Positions 1 through 8,318 of a stretch of DNA of 45,539 nt are shown in pieces (positions within the stretch are counted from its first letter, which is position 1; every line of letters starts with the position of its first letter). The notes under the pieces were generated by a model. It saw only the letters and a list, made by a program, of their open reading frames with translations. It was not told the DNA's origin and ran no database searches. The position numbers were made by a program, and so were the translations under genes. Origin of the DNA: Candidatus Hydrogenedentota bacterium (lineage in GTDB: Bacteria; Hydrogenedentota; Hydrogenedentia; Hydrogenedentales; SLHB01); assembly GCA_020849535.1 (NCBI GenBank), contig JADLGB010000187.1, positions 1-45,539 of the forward strand. The letters run 5' to 3'.

Positions 1-46
1 CCCGCGAGTTGGTGCCGCGTGGAGTTATAGTGGAGTTACGAAAGAA

Positions 47-78
47 AAGGGCTTACGGGTTTGCACCCGTAAGCCCTT
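47..78 (-). terminator. Rho-independent terminator of tRNA-His
   Basis: A perfect 14-bp stem (47-60 with 65-78) closes a 4-nt loop. Read on the minus strand it is followed directly by a T-rich run (complement of 40-48). It lies 8 nt past the encoded CCA end of the tRNA, so it should end the tRNA transcript. Confidence 0.9.
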
Positions 79-86
79 GGTATGCA

Positions 87-163
87 TGGTACCGGGAGGG
101 GGACTTGAACCCTCGACCCCTGGATCCACAATCCAGTGCTCTAACCAACTGAGCTATCCCGGC
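87..163 (-). tRNA. tRNA-His (anticodon GTG), CCA encoded
   Basis: The minus strand folds into a full cloverleaf: 7-bp acceptor stem starting at G1 (position 163), D-arm GCTC/GAGC, anticodon stem CTGGA/TCCAG with loop TTGTGGA (anticodon GTG, G37), a 5-nt variable loop and a TTCAAGT T-loop. CCA is encoded at 87-89. Two features are odd. The discriminator base 73 is A, and the base before G1 is T, so the G-1:C73 pair expected of bacterial tRNA-His is not encoded. G1 faces U72 as a wobble pair, and A50-C64 is a mismatch in the T-stem. The anticodon leaves no doubt about the codon family. Confidence 0.93.
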
Positions 164-234
164 AATGGACACGCGCTCGGGGAAGTCTCTGAATCCACAA
201 GGGATGCAGCCCCGGCCCGGCCAATCGAGGGCAT

Positions 235-264
235 ATTATACGCGGCACATCGTATTTGAGTCAA
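235..264 (-). promoter_or_regulatory. Sigma-70-type promoter of tRNA-His
   Basis: Minus strand: -35 TTGACT (complement of 259-264), 18-nt spacer, -10 TATAAT (complement of 235-240). Transcription would start near 228 and run into the tRNA at 163. The near-consensus boxes suit a stable RNA gene. Confidence 0.8.
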
Positions 265-348
265 AATGGCCACCTGTGGCGAGCCTGCCGCAACCGCCGT
301 CGCGGACCATTGAATGCGCAACGAAGTCAACGCTATGATCGGAATGCA

Positions 349-1044
349 ATGAAAATCCTGGCCAGCGATACAAGTACTTCTATCCTTTCGGTCGCTCTCT
401 GCGAGGACGAGAAGACCGTGGCGGAGACCGTGGTGGATTGTGGCCGATCCCACGCGGAACGCATGTTGACGACGGTGGACTGGGTTCTCGCGGAGGCGGG
501 GCTCGCCTTGCGGGACGTGGACATGCTGGCGGTCTCGGCGGGGCCGGGTTCCTTCACGGGGTTGCGCGTTGGCGTGGCCACGTGGAAAGGTCTGGCGTTG
601 GCCACGGGCCTTCCGCTGGTAGGGGTGCCCACGTTAGATGCCATGGCGCGGACTATGGCCTTGGACGCGGGTGTGGTTTGCCCGCTGCTCGATGCGAAGA
701 TGGGCGAAGTTTTTGGGGCGATCTATGACTTCCGGGGCGGCGTTCCACACAAAGTCCACGAAGATGTGGCCGCGCCGGTGGAAGTGCTGCTCGGGCAGTT
801 GACGGGTCGGGTGTGTTTTCTTGGGGAGGGCGCGGCCCGGTATCGCGCGCGGATCGAGGCGGTGCTCTCCGAAGCTGTTTTCGTGCAGAGGAAGGACGGG
901 ACTCCCCGGGCTTCCGCCGTGGCCGCGGAAGCGAGGGCGATGCTTGCGCAGGGTTGTCCGACGGATGCGGAACGGGTGGCTCCGGTGTATCTGCGAAAAT
1001 CACAAGCAGAGGAGAACAGGGCCCGGGCGTTGGTGCGGCCGTGA
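349..1044 (+). CDS. tsaB: tRNA threonylcarbamoyladenosine biosynthesis protein TsaB
   Basis: A 231-residue ASKHA-fold protein. TsaB is the partner or scaffold of TsaD in making t6A37 on ANN-decoding tRNAs in the cytoplasm. The N-terminal MKILASDTS strand and the GPGSFTGLR motif (residues 65-73) are TsaB hallmarks, and the length fits the family. The ATG at 349 was chosen because the family begins with this strand; the frame stays open upstream to 256, but that stretch has no TsaB character. The stop overlaps the GTG of rimI by 4 nt, the common tsaB-rimI pairing. Family assignment is firm; the start is likely. Confidence 0.93.
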   Translation: MKILASDTSTSILSVALCEDEKTVAETVVDCGRSHAERMLTTVDWVLAEAGLALRDVDMLAVSAGPGSFTGLRVGVATWKGLALATGLPLVGVPTLDAMARTMALDAGVVCPLLDAKMGEVFGAIYDFRGGVPHKVHEDVAAPVEVLLGQLTGRVCFLGEGAARYRARIEAVLSEAVFVQRKDGTPRASAVAAEARAMLAQGCPTDAERVAPVYLRKSQAEENRARALVRP

Positions 1045-1511
1045 GCGTCTCGGAGACCACGGCCCTGCGCTTTGTGCCCATTGCGGTCGAGCACCTGGAT
1101 GCGGTGCTGGACATTGAGGTGGAGGCCTATCCGGAGCCATGGACCGAAGGGATGTTTCGAGACGAGATCCGAAACACGCATTCCCATTTCTTTGTCGTGT
1201 TGCTGGACAACGCGGTGGTGGGCTATGGTGGATTCTGGTTGGTGGTGGATGAAGCGCATATCACCAGTGTGACGATCCGCAATACCCATCGAGGGCGGGG
1301 GTTTGGCGGGCGGCTCTTGAAGTTCCTTCTCCAGGAAGCGCGCGATGTCGGGGCGGCGATAGCCACGTTGGAGGTCCGTGTATCGAACACGCGTGCACGC
1401 GATTTGTATCTGGACTTCGGGTTTCGTCCGGTGGGTCTCCGCAAGAACTACTATCCGAAGAGCAGGGAAGACGCGATTGTCATGCTCAAGGATTTGAAGC
1501 CGGAACAATGA
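1041..1511 (+). CDS. rimI: Ribosomal protein S18 alanine N-acetyltransferase RimI
   Basis: A 156-residue GNAT-fold acetyltransferase. RimI moves acetyl from acetyl-CoA to the N-terminal alanine of ribosomal protein S18. The acetyl-CoA-binding loop RGRGFGG sits at residues 84-90, followed by the LEVRVSNTRARDLY segment and the NYYP block near residue 137, all typical of RimI. The GTG start at 1041 overlaps the tsaB stop (GTGA), implying translational coupling. The longer open frame upstream only runs over tsaB and is not used. Adjacency to tsaB supports RimI over a generic GNAT. Confidence 0.9.
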   Translation: MSVSETTALRFVPIAVEHLDAVLDIEVEAYPEPWTEGMFRDEIRNTHSHFFVVLLDNAVVGYGGFWLVVDEAHITSVTIRNTHRGRGFGGRLLKFLLQEARDVGAAIATLEVRVSNTRARDLYLDFGFRPVGLRKNYYPKSREDAIVMLKDLKPEQ

Positions 1512-1560
1512 CGAAACGGGTCTCGCGATGACGCACCGGCCGGGGTGATAGTAACACCGA

Positions 1561-4149
1561 ATGGACACGCAAGAGCGCGCGGATGAGAACACATTTGCAC
1601 GTCTGCAGACGGCAGGGGTGCCATTGGGGGGCGTAGGCGCGGGGTGCCTCGAACTGGGGAGAGACTGCCGCTTTCGCAACATCACCATCAACAACAATCG
1701 CACGGCCGCGTCGCGTATCGACGTGTCTCCCGGCGCGTTCCTGGCGGTTCGCGCTTCACGGCGTGGCAAGGTGACCATCCGCATCCTTCAACCGGATTCC
1801 GGGTTGCCGTTCGCGGATGCGGGCATTGTGGCGCCCTACACGGGGACGGAGCAGTTGGGGTGGAGAGGGCTCTACCCGGCGTCGCACTACCGGCTCGATG
1901 AGAAGTTGTTTCCGTTGCAGGTGTCGTGGAGCGCGATGACGCCCATCATTCCCTACGATCATGAAGCCTCCACCTTACCGCTCGTATTCGTGTCGATGTA
2001 TGTGCACAACCCCACGGAGTTCCCGTACGACGTGTCCGTTCTGTTCAATTGGGAGAATCTTTGCGGCTGTGTGCGAGATGCCTTCCCGGAGCGGCGGGGC
2101 CCCATTCGGCCGGTCATCGTGGAGAGCGATCGCGACTCTGACCGGTACAGCACGCGCGAGGAAATGGACCAGGGCGAAGATCATCCGCGTTTGGCGGGTC
2201 TCGAGTTTGGGTTTCGCGGGGAGTATCGCTCCAACGCGGAAGGCAATTACTGCTTAGTGTCCAAGCAGCAGCATGACGTGGACGTCAGCATCATGGGGTG
2301 GAACGAGCGGGACCCGCGCGAACTTTTGGTGCTGTGGAATCAGTTCCACGACATGGGCCAACTGGGTAACAAGATTTCGCGGAACGAGCAAAGCCACTCG
2401 GGTGCGGTGTGCAACGCATTCACGCTGCCCGCGCAGAAAGGGCGGAGCCTGGTATTCGTCCTGTCTTGGCACTGCCCCTTGCACGTGGCGGAGGGAGTGA
2501 ATCTCAGCCACGGATACGCCAACCACTTCCACACGGCTGTCGCGGTGGCTTCGCAAGCGCTGATGTACTATCGCTATTACTTCAAGGCCGTGGAAGATTG
2601 GCAGAGCCGGATTCTGTCGTCGTCGCTGCCGCGCTGGGTGAGCAAGATGCTCATCAATAACAACTACGTTTTTTCGACGAATTCTCTGCTGACGGCGGGG
2701 AATGATTTCACGCTCATGGAATCGCTCGACCGTCCCGTCGCAGGCATGCTGGACCGCCGGTTCTACGCATCCATCGGTTCGCTCTTGTTTTTCCCCAACT
2801 TCGATGAAGGGGAACTGGCGCTCTTTGCCAAACTCAAGAGTCCCGACGCTCCGGGTCAGATCTTCCGGCAGCTTGGCACGGCGTGCCTGCACCAGCCCAG
2901 CCATGGAGACAGCCCGGATAAGCTGCTGGACATCAACGTGAAATTCGTGCTGATGGTCTATCGTAACTTCATCATGACCGGCAAGCGCTTCATCGTCGAT
3001 CATATTTATCCGCGGGCGCGCCTGGCCATGGAGCACGTCCTCTCGTTTGACCGCGATGGTGACGGCTTGCCGGAGCAGGATGGACAGACCACGACCTACG
3101 ATGGGTGGGTCATGTACGGCGTGAATAGCTACACGTGCAGCCTATGGATCGCCGCGATGCGGGCGTTCGCGCGGTTGGCGCGGCGCCTGGGAAAGAAAGA
3201 CGACGCACAGAAATTCGAGGAACTGCTGCCGCGCGCGCTGGAAAGTTTCGAGCGGAAGTTGTGGGACGAAGAGGCGGGGTACTACCGCCTGTGGTCCGCG
3301 AATGGGAAGGACCAGGCCGAGGGATCCACGGCAAGCGCCTGTCATTCCGGCCAACTTGCGGGGCAATGGTACGCCGATTTTCTATGTCTCGGCCAGCTCT
3401 TTCCTCCGGACCACATCAAGCGCGCGCTGGCCGCCATATGCACGTTGAACGACAAACCGCAAGGCGTGGCACGTGCCGTCATGCCGGAGGGCAGTACCTG
3501 CGACCATGCCGCTCGAATGCAGGCGGCGTGGCCTGGCTTGGACACCACGCAGTTGGCGAGCCTGCTCATTTGCCACGGCTACGCGGATCGGGGGCTCTTC
3601 TGCATACAGAAGAGCTACCGCAGCATTCATGCGCGCCGCGGCCGTGTGTTCAATCAGCCCCTGGAATGGGATCTGGAGACGAACGACGTGTGTGGTCCGG
3701 CGCAAGACAGACACATGGCGTCCCCCTCGATCTGGCACGTGCTCTACGCGTTGCAGGGGTTCCTCTACAACGTGCCGGACGGCACGATCTGGCTAAGACC
3801 CAATCTGCCCAAGGGGGTGTTTCAATTGAGCGCGCCGCTGTTCACGCCGCTCTGCTTCGGATGGGTCAAGTTTCGAGAGGATGATGAAAAGGGGTATCGG
3901 CAGAATGTCGAATTTGCGTTTGACAGCCCTACCGCGGTGAAGACGATTGTGCTGCGCGTGCCCGAAGAGGTCGAGGATGTGCGGGTGCGCTGCGAAAGCG
4001 TGGACGGCGAAGAGGAAGTCCAGCACTTCTTTGGCTACGACGGGCGGGAGCGGCTGGTCGAGCTGGTCGCGAAGCGGCCGATATCGGTGGGCAGTCAACT
4101 CCGGATTACCCTTCACCAGACAAAAGGACGCAAGTTCCATCTGGCATGA
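1561..4149 (+). CDS. GH116 family glycosidase (GBA2/beta-glucosidase-like)
   Basis: An 862-residue protein without a signal peptide, so probably cytoplasmic. The opening PLGGVGAGCLELG and RFRNITINNN segments match the N-terminal domain of GH116 enzymes (bile-acid beta-glucosidase GBA2, DUF608). The alpha/alpha-barrel part carries LMES (E387), FYASIGSLLFFP and the DGDGLPEQDG...TYDGW block with D514. By comparison with GBA2 and bacterial GH116 enzymes, E387 is my candidate nucleophile and D514 the acid/base; both come from motif matching by eye. The likely reaction is hydrolysis of beta-glucosides or beta-xylosides. It lies between rimI and coaE, 18 nt before coaE, so it may share that transcript although unrelated in function. 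Confidence 0.85.
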   Translation: MDTQERADENTFARLQTAGVPLGGVGAGCLELGRDCRFRNITINNNRTAASRIDVSPGAFLAVRASRRGKVTIRILQPDSGLPFADAGIVAPYTGTEQLGWRGLYPASHYRLDEKLFPLQVSWSAMTPIIPYDHEASTLPLVFVSMYVHNPTEFPYDVSVLFNWENLCGCVRDAFPERRGPIRPVIVESDRDSDRYSTREEMDQGEDHPRLAGLEFGFRGEYRSNAEGNYCLVSKQQHDVDVSIMGWNERDPRELLVLWNQFHDMGQLGNKISRNEQSHSGAVCNAFTLPAQKGRSLVFVLSWHCPLHVAEGVNLSHGYANHFHTAVAVASQALMYYRYYFKAVEDWQSRILSSSLPRWVSKMLINNNYVFSTNSLLTAGNDFTLMESLDRPVAGMLDRRFYASIGSLLFFPNFDEGELALFAKLKSPDAPGQIFRQLGTACLHQPSHGDSPDKLLDINVKFVLMVYRNFIMTGKRFIVDHIYPRARLAMEHVLSFDRDGDGLPEQDGQTTTYDGWVMYGVNSYTCSLWIAAMRAFARLARRLGKKDDAQKFEELLPRALESFERKLWDEEAGYYRLWSANGKDQAEGSTASACHSGQLAGQWYADFLCLGQLFPPDHIKRALAAICTLNDKPQGVARAVMPEGSTCDHAARMQAAWPGLDTTQLASLLICHGYADRGLFCIQKSYRSIHARRGRVFNQPLEWDLETNDVCGPAQDRHMASPSIWHVLYALQGFLYNVPDGTIWLRPNLPKGVFQLSAPLFTPLCFGWVKFREDDEKGYRQNVEFAFDSPTAVKTIVLRVPEEVEDVRVRCESVDGEEEVQHFFGYDGRERLVELVAKRPISVGSQLRITLHQTKGRKFHLA

Positions 4150-4167
4150 TGGGCGCGGGATGAGCGG

Positions 4168-4770
4168 GTGAGAATCTACGGCCTGACAGGGGGGACGGGG
4201 AGCGGCAAATCCGAGGCGGGCCGCCGTTTCGCCCAAGCGGGCATTCCCGTGCTGGATGCGGATGCCATCGGTCACGAGCTGCTTGAGTCGACGGGTCCGG
4301 TCCGCGATTCGGTGCTGCACGCCTTCGGCGATGGAATCCTGACTGATGGACAGATCGATCGGGAAAAGCTCGGGGCAATCGTTTTCCAGGATGCCGATCG
4401 GCGCGCCGCGTTGAACCAAATCGTGCATCCCGCCATCCGGATGGAGATCGGCCAGCGTTGTGCGCGGCTGGCGGAGGAAGGGAAGCATCTCGCACTCATC
4501 GACGCCGCATTGCTGGGAGAGAATGGTAGACTGGATCCCTTCCTGAGCGGGTTAGTGCTTGTACTGGCTCCAGTGGAAATGCGAATTGATCGATTGGTGC
4601 GACACCGGGGTCTGACGGGTGCCGAGGCCCGCAGGAGGATTGACGCCCAAACGCCTCCCGAGAGGAAGATTGCGTTGGCCCGCTGGGTTATAGAGAATAC
4701 AGGCACGCTCGAAAAGCTGCACGAGGAAGCCGACCGGATTGCCGGGGAGTTGATACGCGATGACGAATAA
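4168..4770 (+). CDS. coaE: Dephospho-CoA kinase
   Basis: A 200-residue P-loop kinase that phosphorylates dephospho-CoA at the 3'-OH, the last step of coenzyme A synthesis. Walker A is GGTGSGKS (residues 8-15), followed by VLDADAIGHELL, where the DAD motif is typical of CoaE, and the lid-region HRGLTGAEARRRIDAQ. Length is normal. The start is GTG, 18 nt after the GH116 stop. The 3' end overlaps the next gene by 11 nt, so the two are probably translated together. Confidence 0.93.
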   Translation: MRIYGLTGGTGSGKSEAGRRFAQAGIPVLDADAIGHELLESTGPVRDSVLHAFGDGILTDGQIDREKLGAIVFQDADRRAALNQIVHPAIRMEIGQRCARLAEEGKHLALIDAALLGENGRLDPFLSGLVLVLAPVEMRIDRLVRHRGLTGAEARRRIDAQTPPERKIALARWVIENTGTLEKLHEEADRIAGELIRDDE

Positions 4771-5257
4771 ACAGACGCGCTGCCGGCGCTGCGGAAAGAT
4801 CTTCCCGCCCCAGGAAGGCAAAACGCTCTGCGTGCGCTGCACGGAGAAGTACGTGGAGGACGCCACTCGCGTGCGCGAGGCGATCGAACAGCACGGACTC
4901 GAGACCCATGAAGACATCGCCGCGTTTGCCGGCGTGACCGCGGATCAAGTTCAGGAGATCCTGGACGACCCGGAGTCCATGAAGAAACGCGTCGTCGAAG
5001 AGCGGATCTGTTCGCGCTGCAAGGAGCGGCCGGCGCAGGCCCGCTCGGAGTACTGCTTCTCCTGCCGGATGGATCTGAACAAGGCGTTCGGCGACGCAGC
5101 ACGTGTTCTGGCTTCCATCATCGAACGGGAAATGCACAAGAAGAAACCCGAAGAGCCGCGAAAGGACATTAATCTTGCTTCGGCCGTGCAGCGCAAGCGT
5201 GGGCGGACCGGCTCTTCTCGAATAGACCCCACGCCGCGCAACCGTTATTCCTCCTGA
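4760..5257 (+). CDS. Small zinc-knuckle/HTH protein, YvyF (TIGR03826)-like layout
   Basis: 165 residues. Two Cys pairs near the start (CRRC and CVRC) form a likely zinc ribbon. A short helix-turn-helix-like stretch follows (ETHEDIAAFAGVTADQVQEILDD), then a second pair of Cys doublets (CSRC, CFSC), and a basic tail. The order zinc ribbon, then HTH recalls the flagellar-regulon protein YvyF of Firmicutes, and a large flagellar locus lies 13 kb downstream, but this link is only a structural resemblance. It starts 11 nt inside coaE, so expression is tied to a housekeeping gene. A zinc-dependent nucleic-acid-binding or adaptor role is possible; the true function is unknown. Confidence 0.65.
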   Translation: MTNKQTRCRRCGKIFPPQEGKTLCVRCTEKYVEDATRVREAIEQHGLETHEDIAAFAGVTADQVQEILDDPESMKKRVVEERICSRCKERPAQARSEYCFSCRMDLNKAFGDAARVLASIIEREMHKKKPEEPRKDINLASAVQRKRGRTGSSRIDPTPRNRYSS

Positions 5258-5283
5258 GTGCCCGCGGGGCGGGAGTCCCCAGG

Positions 5284-5964
5284 CTACCCCTTCTTCTCGG
5301 GCTTCAAATCCTTGATTGAGATGTCTTTGAAGCGCACTTCCATCGCAGGGCCCGCATGGAGTTGCAGCGCGATGATGCCGGTCTTGGCGCCTTCCGGATC
5401 GGTGATGTCGCACGTGACGTGGCCGTTCAGAATGAGCTTGACGTGGTCGCCCTCGCAAATAATCTCATACTCATTCCAATCGCCTTGCTTCACGTAGGTC
5501 TGCGTCTTCGCCTGCTCTTCCGGCGTCATGGCCTTCCAGTATTCCATGATGCCGCGCTTTTTCTCTTCGTAGAGCATCCCGAAGTACGTCTGCTCGGCAA
5601 TGTCGGCCTGGTAACCCGCGACGACATAATCCGGCTGCTGCTCGCTGCGGAACTGGATCCCGCTGTTGTGATTGCGCAGCTTCACTTTGGCCTTCAGAAT
5701 GAAATCGCTGTAGGATTCCTTGGTCGACAGGAAGGTGTTGTGCTCGATCGTGACGCCTTCGGTAGACCCCACGATCTCGCCGTTCTCCACACGCCAGAGC
5801 CGGGAGTCGCCATCCCATCCGGTCAGGTCTTTGCCGTTGAAGAGGGGCTTGAACTCCCCTGTCTTCTCGGCAAGCCACGCAGGCTCGACGGCGAGCGTCG
5901 CGGCCAACGACGCAAGCGCGAGAACGGCAAACCCTTTAATCAGCATCCTATTCCGGCGTTCCAT
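5284..5964 (-). CDS. Secreted DUF1080 (3-keto-disaccharide hydrolase-type) protein
   Basis: 226 residues with a signal peptide (basic MERRNRMLIKG, then a hydrophobic run to about residue 24), so probably exported. The mature part is one DUF1080/3-keto-disaccharide hydrolase domain: FKPLFNGKDLTGWDG at the start, HNSGIQFRS in the middle and AMEVRFKDISIKDL at the end. The fold is a concanavalin-like jelly roll; members act on 3-keto sugars or related glycosides. A clear GAGGAG ribosome site lies 8 nt before the ATG at 5964. It is divergent from the epimerase at 6172, with a shared 207-bp regulatory gap. Substrate is not evident. Confidence 0.88.
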   Translation of the reverse strand: MERRNRMLIKGFAVLALASLAATLAVEPAWLAEKTGEFKPLFNGKDLTGWDGDSRLWRVENGEIVGSTEGVTIEHNTFLSTKESYSDFILKAKVKLRNHNSGIQFRSEQQPDYVVAGYQADIAEQTYFGMLYEEKKRGIMEYWKAMTPEEQAKTQTYVKQGDWNEYEIICEGDHVKLILNGHVTCDITDPEGAKTGIIALQLHAGPAMEVRFKDISIKDLKPEKKG

Positions 5965-6171
5965 AGTGTTTGCTCCTCGCTTGCCGCGACAGGCCTTCTC
6001 TCCGCGCCATGCCGGGCGTGTTTTCAGAATATTGAGACCACCGTCAGAAGTGCTCTAATCTAAAGTATTGGGACCATGGGAGTCCAACCGGATTCCCCTG
6101 AACTGCCGGGCGGAGCGACACCTCCGCTTAGTAATGGGGCGCGACGCACTGAATTGAGGGAGGACCGTAAC

Positions 6172-7008
6172 GTGAAAGTTGGAATGAACCTTCTCTTGTG
6201 GACCGCGGCGGCGGACAAACAACACGTGCCCCTGCTGAAGAGCATCAAGCAGTGGGGCTTCGACGGGGTGGAATTGCCCATGTTCTCGCTGGACAGTTCG
6301 CCCTGGCGCGATTTGAGCAGCACCTTGGACGAGCTGGGTCTGGGCCGCACGGTCGTGGCCGTGTTGCCTCCCGGGGCCAACCTGATTGGCGAGAACGCCG
6401 CCGAGCGCACTGCCGCCGTAGATTTCATCAAGGGCTGCGTGGACAAGAGCGCCGAACTCGGCGCGGAAACAGTGGCGGGTCCTCTGTACTCGCCGGTGGG
6501 CCGCCTCGTGGGGCGTGGACCCACCGATCAGGAGAAGGACTGGTGTGTGGAGGGCTTGAAGGCCGCGGCGAAGCACAGCGAGGGGAGTGGGGTGGCCCTA
6601 TCAGTGGAGCCGCTCAACCGCTTTGAGACGTACTTCCTCAATTCAGAGGCCGATGCCGTTTCGCTGCTGCAACGAGTGGGTCATGAAAACGTGGGCATTC
6701 TCTACGACACGTTTCACGCGAACATCGAAGAGAAGGGCGTCTCCACCGCCATCAAGACCGGTGGCAGCCTGATCAATCACGTCCACATTTCCGCGAACGA
6801 TCGCGCGACTCCCGGCGAAGATCACGTGCACTGGACCGAAACGTTCAAGGCGCTGAAAACGGCCGGGTACGATGGGTGGCTGACCATCGAGGCCTTCGGC
6901 TCGCGCCTGCCTGAACTCGCAGGCGCCACGTGCATCTGGCGCAAAATGGCGCCATCAGAAGAGCACGTCGCGCAGAAGGGCCTGGAGTTTATCCGCAAGT
7001 CCTGGTGA
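6172..7008 (+). CDS. D-psicose/D-tagatose 3-epimerase-family TIM barrel
   Basis: 278 residues. The four metal and catalytic ligands of ketose 3-epimerases are visible: E146 (SVEPLNRFE), D179 (LYDTFHANIEE), H205 (HVHIS) and E240 (LTIEAF). Their spacing equals that of the known epimerase set (Glu150, Asp183, His209, Glu244 of the Agrobacterium enzyme as I recall it), shifted by 4. This supports C3 epimerization of a ketose using a divalent metal. The GTG at 6172 has GAGGGAGG 9 nt upstream; an upstream in-frame ATG at 6076 adds 32 residues unlike the family. Next to DUF1080 and Gfo/Idh genes, it may act on 3-keto or keto sugars. Confidence 0.88.
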   Translation: MKVGMNLLLWTAAADKQHVPLLKSIKQWGFDGVELPMFSLDSSPWRDLSSTLDELGLGRTVVAVLPPGANLIGENAAERTAAVDFIKGCVDKSAELGAETVAGPLYSPVGRLVGRGPTDQEKDWCVEGLKAAAKHSEGSGVALSVEPLNRFETYFLNSEADAVSLLQRVGHENVGILYDTFHANIEEKGVSTAIKTGGSLINHVHISANDRATPGEDHVHWTETFKALKTAGYDGWLTIEAFGSRLPELAGATCIWRKMAPSEEHVAQKGLEFIRKSW

Positions 7009-7102
7009 CGTACCGACCGTTACCGGAGCAGCCGGCTGCCGCTTGCGCGCAGCCATTACGCGGAAACTCGCGAAGCGAGCACTAAAGTCTTTTGGAAGGG
7101 GT

Positions 7103-7140
7103 CCGGGGAAACCTTTTCTTTTGAGAAAAGGTTTCCCCGG
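7103..7140 (+). terminator. Strong hairpin between convergent genes
   Basis: A perfect 17-bp stem (7103-7119 with 7124-7140) with a TTTG loop. It is followed on the plus strand by a T-rich stretch (cttgttctttcttc). It separates the epimerase from the convergent Gfo/Idh gene and probably ends transcription from both sides. Confidence 0.8.
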
Positions 7141-7161
7141 CTTGTTCTTTCTTCTACGGCA

Positions 7162-8304
7162 CTAAACGGAAACGTCTTCCCACTTGCCCGTTTTGGCGGA
7201 TTTGAGGACCGCGTCGCAGACGTGCTGCGTCTCGAGCGCCTCGCGGAACGTCGGCGAGGCGGGTTTGCCCTTCGCCAAGCCGTCCAGGAAATCCGCAATC
7301 TGGTGCACGAAGCTGTGCTCGTACCCGATCTGCAGACCCGGCACCCACCACTTGTCCATGTACGGCATGTCGCTGTCGGTGACATGGATCGAGCGCCAGC
7401 CGCGGACAATGGACTCGTCCCGGTGATCGAACCAGTTCAGACGATGCAGGTCGTGGAGGTCCCACTGAATGGACGCGTGTTCGCCGTTGATCTCGAAAGT
7501 GTACAGCGCCTTGTGCCCACGGGCGTAACGCGTCGACTCGAAGGTGGCCAGCGACCCGTTCTGGAAGTGCGCCAGGAAGGCGCAGGCGTCGTCGATGCCG
7601 ACGGCCTGCTTCTTGCCGGTCTCGGTGTGCATGCGTTCCTTGATGAAGGTCTCCGTCATGGCCGTCACGTCCTTGATGGACCCATTCAGCCAGATCGCCG
7701 TGTCGATGCAATGCGCCAGAAGGTCGCCCGTCACCCCGCTGCCCGCCACCGCCGCATCGAGACGCCACAGCGCCTGGCCGCCTTGGGGCAGGTCGGCCGA
7801 AATCGTCCAGTCCTGCAGGAAGACGGCGCGGTAGTGAAAGATCTTGCCGAGCCGGCCTTCATCGATGAGCTTCTTGGCCAAAGTCACCGCGGGTACGCGG
7901 CGGTAATTGTAGGAAACCAGATTAGGGACCCCCGCCTTTTCCACCGCTTTGCACATTTCCTCGCCTTCGGCGCCGGTCCTGGCGAGCGGTTTCTCGCATA
8001 GCACCATCTTGCCCGCTTCGGCGGCGGCAATCGCAATATCATGGTGGAGGTTGTTGGGCGCGCAGATCTCGATGAGATCGATGTCCTTGCGCTCAACCAG
8101 TTTGCGGTAGTCGGTCTCAATCGACTCGTAGCCCCACTTGTCCGCGAACGCCTGGGTCTTGTCTGCTTCTGGGGCGCAGACCGCCTTCAACACGGGCTGG
8201 TATTCCAAGTCGAAAAAATGGCCAACCTTGCTGTGGGCATTCGAGTGGGTCCGCGCCATGAAGCCATACCCGACCATCCCCACATTCAACTTCTTCTTCG
8301 CCAT
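7162..8304 (-). CDS. Gfo/Idh/MocA-family NAD(P)-dependent oxidoreductase
   Basis: 380 residues. The N-terminal Rossmann fold has [13 protein letters not shown] (about residues 8-20) for dinucleotide binding, and the family signature CEKPLA with E104-K105-P106. The C-terminal half is the usual beta-sheet substrate domain ([19 protein letters not shown]). Such enzymes oxidize or reduce sugars and inositols at a ring hydroxyl. An AGGAGG site precedes the ATG. It follows the TIM-barrel gene at 8777-9829 on the same strand, now separated from it by the GxxExxY element, whose left repeat starts 15 bp upstream of this ATG, next to the ribosome site. Confidence 0.92.
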   Translation of the reverse strand: MAKKKLNVGMVGYGFMARTHSNAHSKVGHFFDLEYQPVLKAVCAPEADKTQAFADKWGYESIETDYRKLVERKDIDLIEICAPNNLHHDIAIAAAEAGKMVLCEKPLARTGAEGEEMCKAVEKAGVPNLVSYNYRRVPAVTLAKKLIDEGRLGKIFHYRAVFLQDWTISADLPQGGQALWRLDAAVAGSGVTGDLLAHCIDTAIWLNGSIKDVTAMTETFIKERMHTETGKKQAVGIDDACAFLAHFQNGSLATFESTRYARGHKALYTFEINGEHASIQWDLHDLHRLNWFDHRDESIVRGWRSIHVTDSDMPYMDKWWVPGLQIGYEHSFVHQIADFLDGLAKGKPASPTFREALETQHVCDAVLKSAKTGKWEDVSV

Positions 8305-8318
8305 AGCAAAACCTCCTG

